Shown here one piece after another: positions 1 through 7,952 of a stretch of 64,000 nucleotides of DNA (positions are counted from its first letter, which is position 1; each line of letters starts with the position of its first letter). Source of the stretch: JBHHUI01 sp965248775 (GTDB lineage Bacteria > Chloroflexota > Anaerolineae > Anaerolineales > JBHHUI01). The stretch is taken from the NCBI GenBank assembly GCA_965248775.1, contig OZ252150.1, positions 5,084,001 to 5,148,000 on the forward strand, given 5' to 3'. A model generated the notes under the pieces. That model was not told the origin of the DNA. It saw only the letters and a list, made by a program, of their open reading frames with translations, and did no database searches. The translations under genes and the position numbers were made by a program.

Positions 1-727
1 ACGGGAAGTACAGGGCTGCATGGTGGCGCAACTTGGAGACGAGATGCAGGCCGCACTGGCACCCCATTTGGAGCGCATTGTTGTTACCAAAGTGGCCATC
101 CAGCGCCAGATAGGTAATCGAGAGCGTGCCTGCGCTCAATGCCAGCTGTTTTTGCACCATGGTCCTGATGCGTTGCAACTCGGGCGTGAAGGTCACCTGG
201 GTTTTGTCCCGGTTTTTGCTCCCCTTCGGGCGTCCGCGCTTGACCGGCACCGTCGCCACTTTCTTGCCAGTGCGCGCTTTTCGCTTGCGGGTGCGAGCAC
301 GCGCGGCCGCTTTCTCAGCCTCTGTACGCACCACCTGCTCGACCCGGACGGGGTGCGAACGGCGCGCTTGGACGTCAACCAGAGACAGGGCAAAGATGGC
401 AATGCTCGGCACTGGCCGACCCACCAAACTGGAGAAGAAGCGGTCCAGCCCATGAGTGTGCTTACCCGCTTTCGTGATCACGCTTTCATCACCCACCAGA
501 ATGTACTCGCTGCCAGGCCGCTCCAGGTGCGCCCAGTCCATCCGTTCCGCAAACAACCGTTGTACCGTCCGGTAACTTCCGCCCTTGCTGGTCCAACGCG
601 AGAGGCCCAACATTGTTACCCGTCCCGTCATGGCCAACATGCCGATCATCACCCGGCTCAGCCGGCGCAGATTGGTGTTCGTCAGTGTGGGAGTGCAGCA
701 TCGTAAAAGTGCTAGAATGTCCACCAC
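1..727 (-). CDS. IS4/IS701-type DDE transposase, N-terminal part (runs off the left edge)
   Basis: Reading the minus strand from about 727 gives one open frame that leaves the window at position 1 (242 codons). It contains MTGRVTMLGLSRWTSKGGSY, then VGDESV with a candidate catalytic Asp, a Lys/Arg-rich stretch with the hook RGRPKGSKNRDK, and YLALDGHFGNN with a second candidate Asp. This layout fits the IS4/IS701 group of DDE transposases; the C-terminal Glu domain lies outside the window. No ATG occurs in the first 30 codons. GTG at 727 was chosen, GTG at 724 and CTG at 763 are alternatives, and the frame is closed by a TAG at 773-775. Only one end of the element is present, so its inverted repeats cannot be defined. 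Confidence 0.7.
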   Translation of the reverse strand, partial: MVDILALLRCCTPTLTNTNLRRLSRVMIGMLAMTGRVTMLGLSRWTSKGGSYRTVQRLFAERMDWAHLERPGSEYILVGDESVITKAGKHTHGLDRFFSSLVGRPVPSIAIFALSLVDVQARRSHPVRVEQVVRTEAEKAAARARTRKRKARTGKKVATVPVKRGRPKGSKNRDKTQVTFTPELQRIRTMVQKQLALSAGTLSITYLALDGHFGNNNALQMGCQCGLHLVSKLRHHAALYFP

Positions 728-862
728 GGGCGTCCTGTAGCTTTTGAGTTGATGTCGTTGCAGACCGCAACTCTACTACACGAAGCCCTTTCATTTACTC
801 ATTTTTGGCGAAGGTATTGTATTAATTGTTCGATTTTTAATCGCCTTGGATAAAAATTGAGT

Positions 863-2056
863 CTACCCAGGCAGCGTAAGACTCTGAAGATCACGTGGAT
901 AATATGTCATCATTTCGATTCCATCCTCGCTGACAGCAACGGTATCGGAATGGCGAAAGCCGCCTAGGTGTGCTGCATAAAGGCCGGGTTCGACGGTAAA
1001 GACCATCCCAGGCTTGATCTCCGTATCGTCCCCAATGTCGAGGAACGGCCCTTCGTGATAACGCAGCCCAATGGCATGACCGACATGATGTTTCCAATAG
1101 GGCATCAAATCATTATCTTCGTAGTATTTGCGTACGGCACGATCGACAATACTACAAAGTGCGCCAGGGCGAATCGACTGCAGCGCGGTGTCTTGGAGCG
1201 CGACCATGTGGTCGAACATACGCTTGTGCTCATCGCCAACCGGAGAAATGATCATCGTGCGCTCAAGCTCGGAATAATAACCCCACATTGGAGCGGAAGC
1301 CCCCGTAACTAGCACATCCCCCGCCATGAACGTGATGTTGTTCGCGAGTGCATGTGGGATGGAGGCATTGCGCCCGATCTGGCCACGATACACGGCAATC
1401 GCTCCCGAGAAGTATTCGCTGTACGCACGGTAAAGCGGTCCGATTGCGTCGAGCATATGCCTTGTGGCCTCCGAGCCGGCACGGTCGCTTACCTCGGTCT
1501 CGGTCGCACCCACGACGGTGTAACGCTGGAGCAGCGTGTGAGCCAGATGCCCCCATTTGCAGCTCTCGCGCAGCAATGCTAGCTCGGCTTCGCTCTTTAT
1601 CATCATCTCGTCTTCGACGAACGCGGAAACGGACAGCACTTCCGCTCCGGTTAACTCACTCAAGCGTGGCCCGCGATAGCCAAACACCCAGGTATAGCCA
1701 TTGTGGTCGATCCCGATGCGATTTTTAATGCCCATTTCCGCGAGCATTGTTGCCAATAGTTGCATGGGATGTTGCTCGTGTGGATATTCCACATAGTGAT
1801 CCACACGCTCGATCATCCCGTTCGCTTGCGCGTGTTCCAGTTCAAGGCGCGGCACAAATAAGGCGCGCTCCCCGGCAGCATTCATGACAAAAGCCATCGG
1901 CCGTTCCGTAGGAATAAAGCCGAAGCCACTCAGATACAAAACATAGTGATGGTTGAAGAGCACGACTCCTTTTAAATCTTTAGACTTGATGTGATCCAGC
2001 AGCTTTCCTGCTCGTGCTTGATATTCTGCATTGGGAATGGTGAGGGATGCATCCAT
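863..2056 (-). CDS. M24-family (creatinase/Xaa-Pro peptidase-like) protein with altered metal ligands
   Basis: 397 aa, usual length for two-domain M24 proteins: a creatinase N-terminal domain (about 1-150) and a pita-bread catalytic domain (about 160-390). HHVGHAIGL carries the conserved His and FTVEPGLY a conserved Glu. Metal aminopeptidases also need two Asp in a D..G...D..RT layout and a final Glu in the R.ED motif. Here these read LVTGAS, YSELERT and GFRHSDTV, so Asp becomes Thr, Asp becomes Glu and Glu becomes Ser. Such changes are known in metal-independent relatives such as creatinase. The protein is therefore probably a hydrolase of an unknown C-N compound rather than a classical prolidase. 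The gene stands alone; ATG at 2056 begins the conserved N-terminus. Confidence 0.85.
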   Translation of the reverse strand: MDASLTIPNAEYQARAGKLLDHIKSKDLKGVVLFNHHYVLYLSGFGFIPTERPMAFVMNAAGERALFVPRLELEHAQANGMIERVDHYVEYPHEQHPMQLLATMLAEMGIKNRIGIDHNGYTWVFGYRGPRLSELTGAEVLSVSAFVEDEMMIKSEAELALLRESCKWGHLAHTLLQRYTVVGATETEVSDRAGSEATRHMLDAIGPLYRAYSEYFSGAIAVYRGQIGRNASIPHALANNITFMAGDVLVTGASAPMWGYYSELERTMIISPVGDEHKRMFDHMVALQDTALQSIRPGALCSIVDRAVRKYYEDNDLMPYWKHHVGHAIGLRYHEGPFLDIGDDTEIKPGMVFTVEPGLYAAHLGGFRHSDTVAVSEDGIEMMTYYPRDLQSLTLPG

Positions 2057-2245
2057 TGGGCTCTCCGAGGTTAAGGGATAGTAGCAATTCTATTCAAGGT
2101 GAATGAAACGCAAAGTCGAAATGGGGAAAATCGGCATCACCATGCGCAGATTTCACAGTGATGCCCATGTTATAATCTGCGCGAGGGTGGCGGCAGCTTT
2201 GTTTACGGGTCGGCGCTCTTGTGTTTTACCCAGACTTCTACCCCC

Positions 2246-2848
2246 ATGAGACGCATCGCTATTCCGGTACTGGCAGCGGCGCTGTTGGTTAGCCAGCTCA
2301 TCTGGCAGCACGCTAAAGTGAACGCCCAGGCAATTACCGCTACACCAACCCTAACGATTGTGCCCACAGCAACGCTCGGTGGTGCAACTGTTTTCGTACC
2401 AGATCAGGTCAATGTGCGTATCGGTCCGGGCACTCAATTTGAGCAGGTGGGGGTTCTGATCGCCGGGCAAACCGCGCCTGCCCTCGGCCGCTCGGAAATC
2501 GGCGAGTGGATCCTCATCGAGTATTTTGGCGCACCCGGGGACCGAGCCTGGTTATTCGCACCACTGGTCGTCATCCGCGAAGGCGATGCTGAAGACTTGC
2601 CAGTGGCAACAGCGCCTCCTACAGCCACATTGCAACCGAGCGCAACTTTTGCTGCGGGTTTGGGACCTGGTGGCACACCTCTGCCAACCCGCCTACCGAC
2701 TTTTACACCAGCGCCCCCTGTCGCGCAGCCAACGTTCGAGACGCCGGATGTGGGCGGAGGCGGTTTCCCCCCCGCACTCATTATTCTTGGCTTGTTTGTG
2801 GTCGGTGTTTTATCGAGCGTGGTCGCATTCCTCCGGCAACGCGGCTGA
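2246..2848 (+). CDS. Secreted or anchored SH3-like protein with C-terminal membrane anchor
   Basis: 200 aa. MRRIAIPVLAAALLVSQ begins a signal peptide, followed by a Thr/Pro linker, then VNVRIGPGTQFEQVGVLIAGQ, which is the start of a bacterial SH3 (SH3b) domain ending around WLFAPLVV. A second Thr/Pro/Ala linker follows, then a C-terminal membrane helix (ALIILGLFVVGVLSSVVAFL) and a short basic tail. SH3b domains usually bind cell-wall peptides or polysaccharide. ATG at 2246 is preferred because it begins directly with the signal peptide; TTG at 2219 would add nine residues. A TATAAT box lies at 2171-2176, but no convincing -35 accompanies it. The gene converges on the YjhX-like gene. Function is unknown beyond an envelope role. 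Confidence 0.75.
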   Translation: MRRIAIPVLAAALLVSQLIWQHAKVNAQAITATPTLTIVPTATLGGATVFVPDQVNVRIGPGTQFEQVGVLIAGQTAPALGRSEIGEWILIEYFGAPGDRAWLFAPLVVIREGDAEDLPVATAPPTATLQPSATFAAGLGPGGTPLPTRLPTFTPAPPVAQPTFETPDVGGGGFPPALIILGLFVVGVLSSVVAFLRQRG

Positions 2849-2884
2849 CCGACTCAATTCACAACTGACACAACGATAAGGGTT

Positions 2885-3169
2885 CTAATTGAAGTGCGTA
2901 ACGCCGGATAGACCGGCAAAGTCTTTTTGTGCAGCGTGGGTCTTCCCCTTCTGGGTTAGGACGTAGGAGGCTACTGGGAATTTCTTGTTACTTTCGATCA
3001 GATCGTGGTCTTTTAAGAAAGTCATCACATCGACAGCCACGTCCACGGATGCGATATCCAGGGGGTGCAACCGATATTCCTTGCGTCCATCGAGATGACG
3101 ATGTGATTTTAGCGCACATCCGGCTGCGAGTGCGCGCAAGACATGGTTTTGAGCGGCAGTCAGTTTCAT
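2885..3169 (-). CDS. YjhX-like winged-helix protein
   Basis: 94 aa from ATG 3169 (MKLTAAQNHVLRALAAG). The sequence follows the layout of the small YjhX/UPF0386 family: an N-terminal helix-turn-helix (AAQNHVLRALAAG), a beta hairpin with RKEYRLHPLD, and a wing region FLKDHDLIESNK. YjhX was proposed as a toxin in E. coli, but its activity is not firmly established, and no antitoxin partner is adjacent here. The ATG lies just downstream of the terminator of the preceding minus-strand operon, so the gene probably has its own promoter in or beyond that hairpin. An upstream GTG/ATG at 3217 would place the start inside the terminator and was not chosen. The family call is by eye only. Confidence 0.55.
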   Translation of the reverse strand: MKLTAAQNHVLRALAAGCALKSHRHLDGRKEYRLHPLDIASVDVAVDVMTFLKDHDLIESNKKFPVASYVLTQKGKTHAAQKDFAGLSGVTHFN

Positions 3170-3182
3170 AATAGTGAGGGAT

Positions 3183-3215
3183 AAAAAAAGAAACGTGGAT
3201 GCCATCTCACGTTTC
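3183..3215 (-). terminator. Rho-independent terminator of the sufR-like to small-protein operon
   Basis: On the minus strand, GAAACGTG (3215-3208), a 10-nt loop, CACGTTTC (3197-3190), then seven T (3189-3183). It is a perfect 8-bp stem with a clean U-tract, about 55 bp after the small ORF ending at 3269. Confidence 0.85.
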
Positions 3216-3268
3216 ACTTATTGTTTTCTTCTTACTTCGATTCTCAACGGACCTGAGATGGCCCGGCG

Positions 3269-3475
3269 TTACCCCAAATTATCAACATGCTTCATCATCT
3301 GGCGCTGATTGATGCGCTTGTATTCTTCCTTGATGATGAGATCCATTTCTTCCTTAGAGAGACGAAAGCTCAAAATTTCCAGCGCGTTCTCTGGTGAAGA
3401 ACCATATGCTAATTTTTGCTTTCCATTTTTCATGTCGAATAGATACATGTGGTGCGGGTTGCTGAAGCTACTCAT
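3269..3475 (-). CDS. Small hypothetical protein downstream of the radical SAM gene
   Basis: 68 aa, not recognised. It begins MSSFSNPHHMYLFDMKNGKQ, is rich in charged residues, and has no membrane segment or cysteine. Its ATG lies 9 bp after the stop of the radical SAM gene and its stop lies just before a strong terminator, so it is very likely the last gene of that operon. The middle (LSFRLSKEEMDLIIKEEYKRINQRQM) looks helical. It could be a partner or substrate of the radical SAM enzyme, which is only a guess from position. Coding status is supported mainly by the tight spacing. Confidence 0.5.
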   Translation of the reverse strand: MSSFSNPHHMYLFDMKNGKQKLAYGSSPENALEILSFRLSKEEMDLIIKEEYKRINQRQMMKHVDNLG

Positions 3476-3484
3476 TGGTCGATT

Positions 3485-4888
3485 TCAGGCTTTGATGAGT
3501 GCGTCTGAGAATATGCCCGGTTTATCGCGAAACATGGGGTCGAGTCCGGAATTAATCTCGCCGTCGTATTTGCCCGCCAGAAGTTCACGATAGAAAGCGT
3601 AGTCGATGCCGCGTACCTTTTCGTCGTCCGGGAAGCGATGATAGTTATCATTCGACATCATGCTTTTCCCTTCGGCAATCAACTGGTAGCCGAGCGCTGA
3701 GCCGGGGTAGGGCGCGTAATAGGAGATCGATGGGAAAACGTGTTTCATTGATTTGAGCATACGCATGGTTTTGAAAGCGTCGTCCGGTTCTTCACCCGGC
3801 ACCCCCAGCATGATGTTGGCCCAGAACTTTGGCGGCGCATTTCCGGCTCGCTCTGCTTCGTCGCCAATGCGATTGAGCAGATCAATGGCGAAATAATTGT
3901 CTTCTTCTGTGCACTCTTTATTCAGGATTTGCAAGACCCGATCGCTACCGGATTCGAAACCAATGGAGATGGTGTTCCAGTTCGTCTCCTTGACGAGTGC
4001 CTCGAACAAATCCGGCCATTGACGCACTGTGTCCGAGCGACCTGCGGCCCAATAGGGCCAGACTTTGTTTGCCTTGCGCGGGTATTTATCAATCCATTCG
4101 CGCAGCCAACTCGGATTCTGGAGGAACATCGAATCGTGGATCACCACGGAGCCGACTCCGTATTTGTCATCGAGTTCGTTGAGTTCCTCGATCACCATCT
4201 CCACCGGGCGACGGCCCATATTGGGAATATAAGAATTTTCGTTGCAGAATACGCATTGCCATGGGCAAACACGACTGGTAATGATCGTCGCTACGGGTGG
4301 GGGGCCCCAACCACATTCCGGTTCCATCGGCCAATTGAAAGATTTGCGTAGTTTGCGACTGGCGGGTTGTGGCCAAAGCGTGCGATCGATCGACGGCCAG
4401 GCGGCCAAGGATTTTGCTCCGACGCCGAGAATGACTCGATCAAATGAATGCGGGTCACGGACGAGATCGGCGATGACATTCTCGCCTGGCCCCTGGCAGA
4501 TGTAATCAAACTCTTCGATCGCTACCATCTCGTCGAGGGCAACCGTTGCGTGCATGCCTCCGGCCAGTACGATGCCTTCGGGATTTATTTCCTTGAATAC
4601 CTGCGCCGACTTGTACGCGACCGGGAATGTGTAGCTGCGCACATTCATGATCAGAGTTTTATAGCCCGGCAATTGCCGGCGTAACTCGTCCCAGCTGCTT
4701 ATCGCGCGCGTGGAGAGTAGATCGGTGTGAAGGCCGTTCTGATGCAAAATGGTGCGCAACAAGCCGAGGCCATGATCCTGCCATTGTTCGTGCGGGCCAT
4801 CGGGATTGACCAGATCGCCTAAGTCACCGAGGTCGAGCCAGACAATGTCGGATGTGCGTTTGTGTTTGGGGGTTGGCCAGAGTCTCAT
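3485..4888 (-). CDS. B12-binding-domain radical SAM protein
   Basis: 467 aa. The N-terminal 150 residues have a Rossmann-like cobalamin-binding layout (LGLLRTILHQNGL, IVLAGGMHATVALDEM, DYICQGPGENVI). The radical SAM cluster motif CPWQCVFC (CX3CX2C) follows at about residue 210, then GFESGSDRVL and IMLGVPGEEPDD, which are typical of the AdoMet barrel. This class (BchE, HpnJ and related) catalyses methylations, cyclisations or rearrangements; the substrate cannot be read here. It sits in a minus-strand series after the SufR-like regulator, ErpA-like carrier and DUF2203 genes, and needs a 4Fe-4S cluster, consistent with that setting. ATG at 4888 was chosen; the gap to the upstream gene is 66 bp. 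Confidence 0.85.
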   Translation of the reverse strand: MRLWPTPKHKRTSDIVWLDLGDLGDLVNPDGPHEQWQDHGLGLLRTILHQNGLHTDLLSTRAISSWDELRRQLPGYKTLIMNVRSYTFPVAYKSAQVFKEINPEGIVLAGGMHATVALDEMVAIEEFDYICQGPGENVIADLVRDPHSFDRVILGVGAKSLAAWPSIDRTLWPQPASRKLRKSFNWPMEPECGWGPPPVATIITSRVCPWQCVFCNENSYIPNMGRRPVEMVIEELNELDDKYGVGSVVIHDSMFLQNPSWLREWIDKYPRKANKVWPYWAAGRSDTVRQWPDLFEALVKETNWNTISIGFESGSDRVLQILNKECTEEDNYFAIDLLNRIGDEAERAGNAPPKFWANIMLGVPGEEPDDAFKTMRMLKSMKHVFPSISYYAPYPGSALGYQLIAEGKSMMSNDNYHRFPDDEKVRGIDYAFYRELLAGKYDGEINSGLDPMFRDKPGIFSDALIKA

Positions 4889-4954
4889 TGTCCGGTTATC
4901 TCATACAGAGCGGGGTATTGCCGCGAGAGTCTATTATAACTTGGCTTAACCACA

Positions 4955-5332
4955 CTAGATTTTCTTGCGTCCGGCGAAGCCACTTTCGAGTGCGTGCCAG
5001 AAGGCAACCTTGGGCTCGTCATATTTCCAGCAGAGATAGACATCGTCGCCATCACGTTTCCCGAGGAAATCGATCAAGCCTGTGTTGATGTCTTTTACGA
5101 ATATGTTCATTTCGCGCAAATCGCGCAAACGAGCGCGGAGTGTCTCAAATTCAAAAACGAGTTCAGTGGTTCGCAGGTTGCCGCCGTTGGTAGCAGATTT
5201 TTCTAGGAGAGGCCAGATTTCGGGTTGGCTGGCGAGGATTTTTTCGCGTATGTCGAGAATCTTGCCAACTAAAGCGCGAACGCGGGGCAGAGCGGCGTTT
5301 GCTTCTTCAACAGTGTAGTATGGAGTTGGCAT
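4955..5332 (-). CDS. DUF2203 family protein
   Basis: 125 aa from ATG 5332. MPTPYYTVEEANAALPRV is the typical start of the DUF2203 family (YFT.EEANA.LPRV), and the C-terminus YLCWKYDEPKVAFWHALESG matches the family pattern (V.LCW..GE..I..WH). The middle is a predicted long helix, then GLIDFLGKRDGDDVYL. Function is unknown. In many genomes the family is a small cytosolic protein, and the conserved Cys-Trp and Trp-His pairs could bind a ligand. The upstream extension to 5395 is rejected because homologues start at this Met. Located between the ErpA-like and radical SAM genes, same strand. Confidence 0.8.
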   Translation of the reverse strand: MPTPYYTVEEANAALPRVRALVGKILDIREKILASQPEIWPLLEKSATNGGNLRTTELVFEFETLRARLRDLREMNIFVKDINTGLIDFLGKRDGDDVYLCWKYDEPKVAFWHALESGFAGRKKI

Positions 5333-5431
5333 TACTTCTGCAAGTGCCCTATTACGCACAAAATGCAGCTGTAGCCTTGTGGGCCACACCTGCATTTTGA
5401 AGGGATCGAAATTGTGGGCGAGCGGAGATTT

Positions 5432-5848
5432 CTACCCGCAACCCCCAGCGCTTGCACCCGGGCTACTGTCGGTCTGGAAAGAGTGACCACAGCCACAAGT
5501 GGAGACTGCATTTGGATTTTCGATGCGGAAACCACCACCCATCAGGTCGCCGACATAATCTACGACTGAGCCGCTCAGATAGGAAATGGAGGTCGGATCA
5601 ACAAACAATTTAACACCTTCATGCTCGACAACGGTATCAAAATCACGAGATTCTCCTTCCAGTGCCATGCCGTAATTCATGCCAGAGCAGCCGCCGCCCG
5701 AGACGAAGACACGCAGGCCGTGATCTGGCAGGTCGCGCTCCTGCAGCAAATTGCGAATTTTATCCGCAGCTGCTGAAGTCAGGGTGACTTCGGGAACTTC
5801 TTCTCCAACCAATTGGATATCAGCAGTATCGATTTCAACAAGCGCCAT
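5432..5848 (-). CDS. erpA: A-type Fe-S carrier/insertion protein (ErpA/IscA/HesB family)
   Basis: 138 aa. The first 22 residues are an extra leader, then VTLTSAAADKIRNLL begins the HesB fold. Conserved cysteines are in GGGCSGMNYGMAL (first) and STCGCGHSF (the CGC pair), the three ligands used by A-type carriers to hold and deliver 2Fe-2S or 4Fe-4S clusters. The tail after CGCGHSF (SPGASAGGCG) is an unusual Ser/Gly extension with one more Cys. The gene lies 73 bp downstream of the SufR-like regulator on the same strand, consistent with control of Fe-S supply. The symbol erpA is by family resemblance; iscA or sufA are possible. Confidence 0.88.
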   Translation of the reverse strand: MALVEIDTADIQLVGEEVPEVTLTSAAADKIRNLLQERDLPDHGLRVFVSGGGCSGMNYGMALEGESRDFDTVVEHEGVKLFVDPTSISYLSGSVVDYVGDLMGGGFRIENPNAVSTCGCGHSFQTDSSPGASAGGCG

Positions 5849-5921
5849 TTGTATTTTCCTTTCAACAGCTTAGATGGTTTATCTAGCTTGAGGCAAATTT
5901 TATCAGGATTCAATCACTATG

Positions 5922-6590
5922 TCAATTTAAGCGATCTCTATCTTTCTTATTCCGTTCGGCCAGCTCTACGCCGAGCGGTTCGCGGATCAGGTACGCGCAT
6001 GAGTCGTCGCCTGAAGCGAGGTGGCAGACGCGTTCCACGGGTCTGCCGACCATGGACGATACAATTCCAAGGTCCATGCTACAAAGCTCGGGATGCTGGA
6101 TTGCCAGGCCATCGTAGGGGCAATTACACGTAAAAAGCATTGCTCCTTCATCACACTGCTCCCAGCGCGCCACATAACCTTTCTCGTTTAATCTTTCAAC
6201 AACACTGTCCAGATGTTCTCCAAGTGGGGGTATTTTGTCCACTGGGAGCATGTCGGACAAAATGCGGTCGGTGACACCGGCGAAGAAGCCATCAAATTCC
6301 TGAGCGCCATAGCGAGATTTGACTTCTTCCATTAAATGAAATGCCAGATCGGCGTAACTCTTGGGAAAGTGCTCTTCGGCTTGGGCGGTCAGGGCGTACT
6401 CGTATTGAGGACGTCCGGGCGCACTGCGGTGCCGGGCACTGGGCTCCCCCACGAGTTCTTCGGCGCGCATAATTTCCAGGTGATTACGAACGGTCACACC
6501 GGTAATTCCTAACTCCCGGCGTAACTCTTCCACAGTCGACGAGCCACGCATCTTCAGGATGTCTAATATTTGGCGCCGTTTGCTATGCAT
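5922..6590 (-). CDS. SufR-like Fe-S-sensing transcriptional regulator
   Basis: 222 aa from ATG 6590. The N-terminal winged helix reads KRRQILDILKMRGSSTVEELRRELGITGVTVRNHLEIM; the C-terminal domain carries FTCNCPYDGLAIQHPELC, then ERVCHLASGDDSCAYLI. SufR-type regulators hold a 4Fe-4S cluster with cysteines in just this arrangement (NCPY...C...H..GD..C.Y) and repress suf/isc genes while the cluster is intact. Here it heads a minus-strand series with an ErpA-like gene. The long upstream extension of the frame to 7115 crosses an inserted IS1 element and is not part of the gene. Before that insertion it would have shared an intergenic region with the iscX-nuo operon, facing the other way. Autoregulation through the palindrome at 6630 is an inference. 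Confidence 0.85.
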   Translation of the reverse strand: MHSKRRQILDILKMRGSSTVEELRRELGITGVTVRNHLEIMRAEELVGEPSARHRSAPGRPQYEYALTAQAEEHFPKSYADLAFHLMEEVKSRYGAQEFDGFFAGVTDRILSDMLPVDKIPPLGEHLDSVVERLNEKGYVARWEQCDEGAMLFTCNCPYDGLAIQHPELCSMDLGIVSSMVGRPVERVCHLASGDDSCAYLIREPLGVELAERNKKDRDRLN

Positions 6591-6629
6591 ACCGTTCTCT
6601 GCATAAGATCGATTATTACAGGCGTGATC

Positions 6630-6645
6630 TGCAGCCGGGGCTGCA
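6630..6645. promoter_or_regulatory. Palindrome upstream of the SufR-like gene (candidate operator)
   Basis: TGCAGCC-GG-GGCTGCA, a perfect 7-2-7 inverted repeat 40 bp before the regulator start codon. Its position suits an autoregulatory operator. No known SufR consensus was matched. Confidence 0.4.
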
Positions 6646-6682
6646 TGCTTAATAATGGAGTGCACACCTGTATGAGAAATTT

Positions 6683-7501
6683 GGTAGTGGTTACATGGTA
6701 ACTGATGGGGACCACGCTGTATTGTAGTAATGGAGATACAACTTGAGTACAGCTTCATGGTAAACGTCGGACTTGGAGAAAGAAAGAGTTTTGCGCACGA
6801 AGCGAGCCAGTCTCTGGCGCAAGGTGTTGTTCCAGCGTTCCACGTGAGATGTCTGGCCGCTTTCTTTGCCGACACTTTGGTGAGTGTCGTTTGGTAAAAC
6901 CTTCTGGTAAGCGTGCCAGAAGTCGCTGAAGGAGCAACACGCTTTGTAGGATGCTGGGATGGATTTCCATAACGCGCGACAACTTTTTTCACTGCGGTCG
7001 CCAATAAAATAGGCCACCACTTGGCGCGTGCGCCGACACAGCGCGACCCATATCCAACGTTTATCGTTTTTTGTGCGTACAAATGACCATAATTCATCCA
7101 ATTCCAGCACATCATCCGTTTTTACGGTTTCTAAAGTGTCAGCCAGGTTCGGCATAGCGCCGGCCTTCTCCAGAATCCAGCGTGCTAATGTCTGCCGCGC
7201 GATGCCAAAGATGCGCTCAATGCCGCGCATACTGGCTCGCTCTCGATAGGTGCGTAGGACAAATTCTCTGATGAACTCAGGATAAGAACGGCTTTGCGGT
7301 TCCAACATTCCATAAGCGGCGCAATCGAGACAATGAAACTTCTGACCGCCTTTATAGTCTGTACCATTCTTGACAATGTTGAGGCTCCTGCACTTTGAAC
7401 ACTCATGCGTGATGACACTCTGGATCATTTTGGCGCTCCTCTGTTTGGCAGGCCAACAACTTACTTTTTCCAGACTCATCAGTCAACATGTAACCACTAC
7501 C
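6683..7501. mobile_element. IS1-family insertion sequence, apparently intact
   Basis: 819 bp. Left end GGTAGTGGTTACATG matches the reverse complement of the right end; the repeat extends to 25 bp with two mismatches. It is flanked by an 8-bp direct repeat AGAAATTT (6675-6682 and 7502-7509), the duplication size expected for IS1. It carries one complete transposase gene. It inserted into the divergent intergenic region between the SufR-like gene and iscX-nuoB, leaving the promoter at 7533 only 32 bp from its right end. Confidence 0.92.
6691..7428 (-). CDS. IS1-family transposase (single uninterrupted frame)
   Basis: 245 aa from ATG 7428, preceded by AGAGGAG at good spacing; an upstream ATG at 7479 lacks a comparable site. 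The N-terminal zinc-finger part is CSKCRSLNIV followed by CLDC, and the helix-turn-helix is RASMRGIERIFGIARQTLARW. The catalytic part contains VLELDELWSFV, DFWHAYQKVLP and SHVERWNNTLRQRLARFVRK, ending in KTLSFSKS. E. coli IS1 makes InsAB' by programmed frameshift; here both parts are already one frame, as in some IS1 relatives. No frameshift or internal stop is seen, so the protein should be functional. Confidence 0.93.
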   Translation of the reverse strand: MIQSVITHECSKCRSLNIVKNGTDYKGGQKFHCLDCAAYGMLEPQSRSYPEFIREFVLRTYRERASMRGIERIFGIARQTLARWILEKAGAMPNLADTLETVKTDDVLELDELWSFVRTKNDKRWIWVALCRRTRQVVAYFIGDRSEKSCRALWKSIPASYKACCSFSDFWHAYQKVLPNDTHQSVGKESGQTSHVERWNNTLRQRLARFVRKTLSFSKSDVYHEAVLKLYLHYYNTAWSPSVTM

Positions 7502-7532
7502 AGAAATTTTAGCACGAGAAGAGAAACCTTGC

Positions 7533-7561
7533 TTGACAATGATCCTGCGCGTCAATATAAT
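7533..7561 (+). promoter_or_regulatory. Perfect-consensus sigma-70 promoter for iscX-nuo
   Basis: TTGACA (7533-7538), 17-bp spacer, TATAAT (7556-7561). All twelve consensus bases are present at ideal spacing, on the strand of iscX-nuoBCD. The start site would be near 7568, giving a leader of about 155 nt. The palindrome ACAATTGT follows at once (7569-7576) and could be an operator. Confidence 0.8.
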
Positions 7562-7724
7562 TTTCATAACAATTGTGAAATTTATCATTTAGCGGACGAG
7601 ATGAATCTGCCCAGGCTAGTTCCATTTCAATCCCAAACTTGGTGTTTTAAGAGTAAACTCTTGATTTATAAGTGCACTCCAGTAAAATGAAGGCGCTCCA
7701 GTCGAATATAGAAGGGATTGCGCG

Positions 7725-7952
7725 GTGAACGAGGCCGGGCTTTCCCTGTATTGGGATGCCTCCTTTGCACTTGCGCGCCGTTTGCAGTATGCACATCCAG
7801 ACGTCTCACTGGAAAATGTAACCCTCATGCAAATCTATGATTGGGTTGTTGAACTCGAAGAGTTTGCCGACGATCCAGCGCTTGCAAACGACGATTTGCT
7901 CGCAGCTATTTACCAGGATTGGTACGAGGAGACCATTCCATATGATGAATGA
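7725..7952 (+). CDS. iscX: IscX-like Fe-S assembly adaptor
   Basis: 75 aa, GTG start at 7725. After a short leader, LYWDASFALARRLQYAHPDV, then DWVVELEEFADDPALAND and AAIYQDWYEE reproduce the layout of IscX (small acidic protein: A..L...HPDV...L.....WV..LE.FDDDP..SNE..LEAI...W). In E. coli IscX binds IscS and iron and tunes cluster assembly. Here no iscS is near; instead the gene overlaps the start of nuoB by about 11 bp, so the two are probably translationally coupled. This places an assembly adaptor at the head of an Fe-S-rich complex I operon. Length is slightly above the usual 66 aa. Assigned by motif pattern, without a database search. Confidence 0.75.
   Translation: MNEAGLSLYWDASFALARRLQYAHPDVSLENVTLMQIYDWVVELEEFADDPALANDDLLAAIYQDWYEETIPYDE

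Noticed and set aside
20..706. Long plus-strand frame over the first 700 bases
   Set aside because: It is the shadow of the minus-strand transposase, whose translation has clear DDE-type motifs; the plus frame has none.
5922..7115. Extended frame of the SufR-like gene up to 7115
   Set aside because: The extra part runs into the IS1 element and reads antisense or out-of-frame transposase sequence; the regulator starts at ATG 6590.
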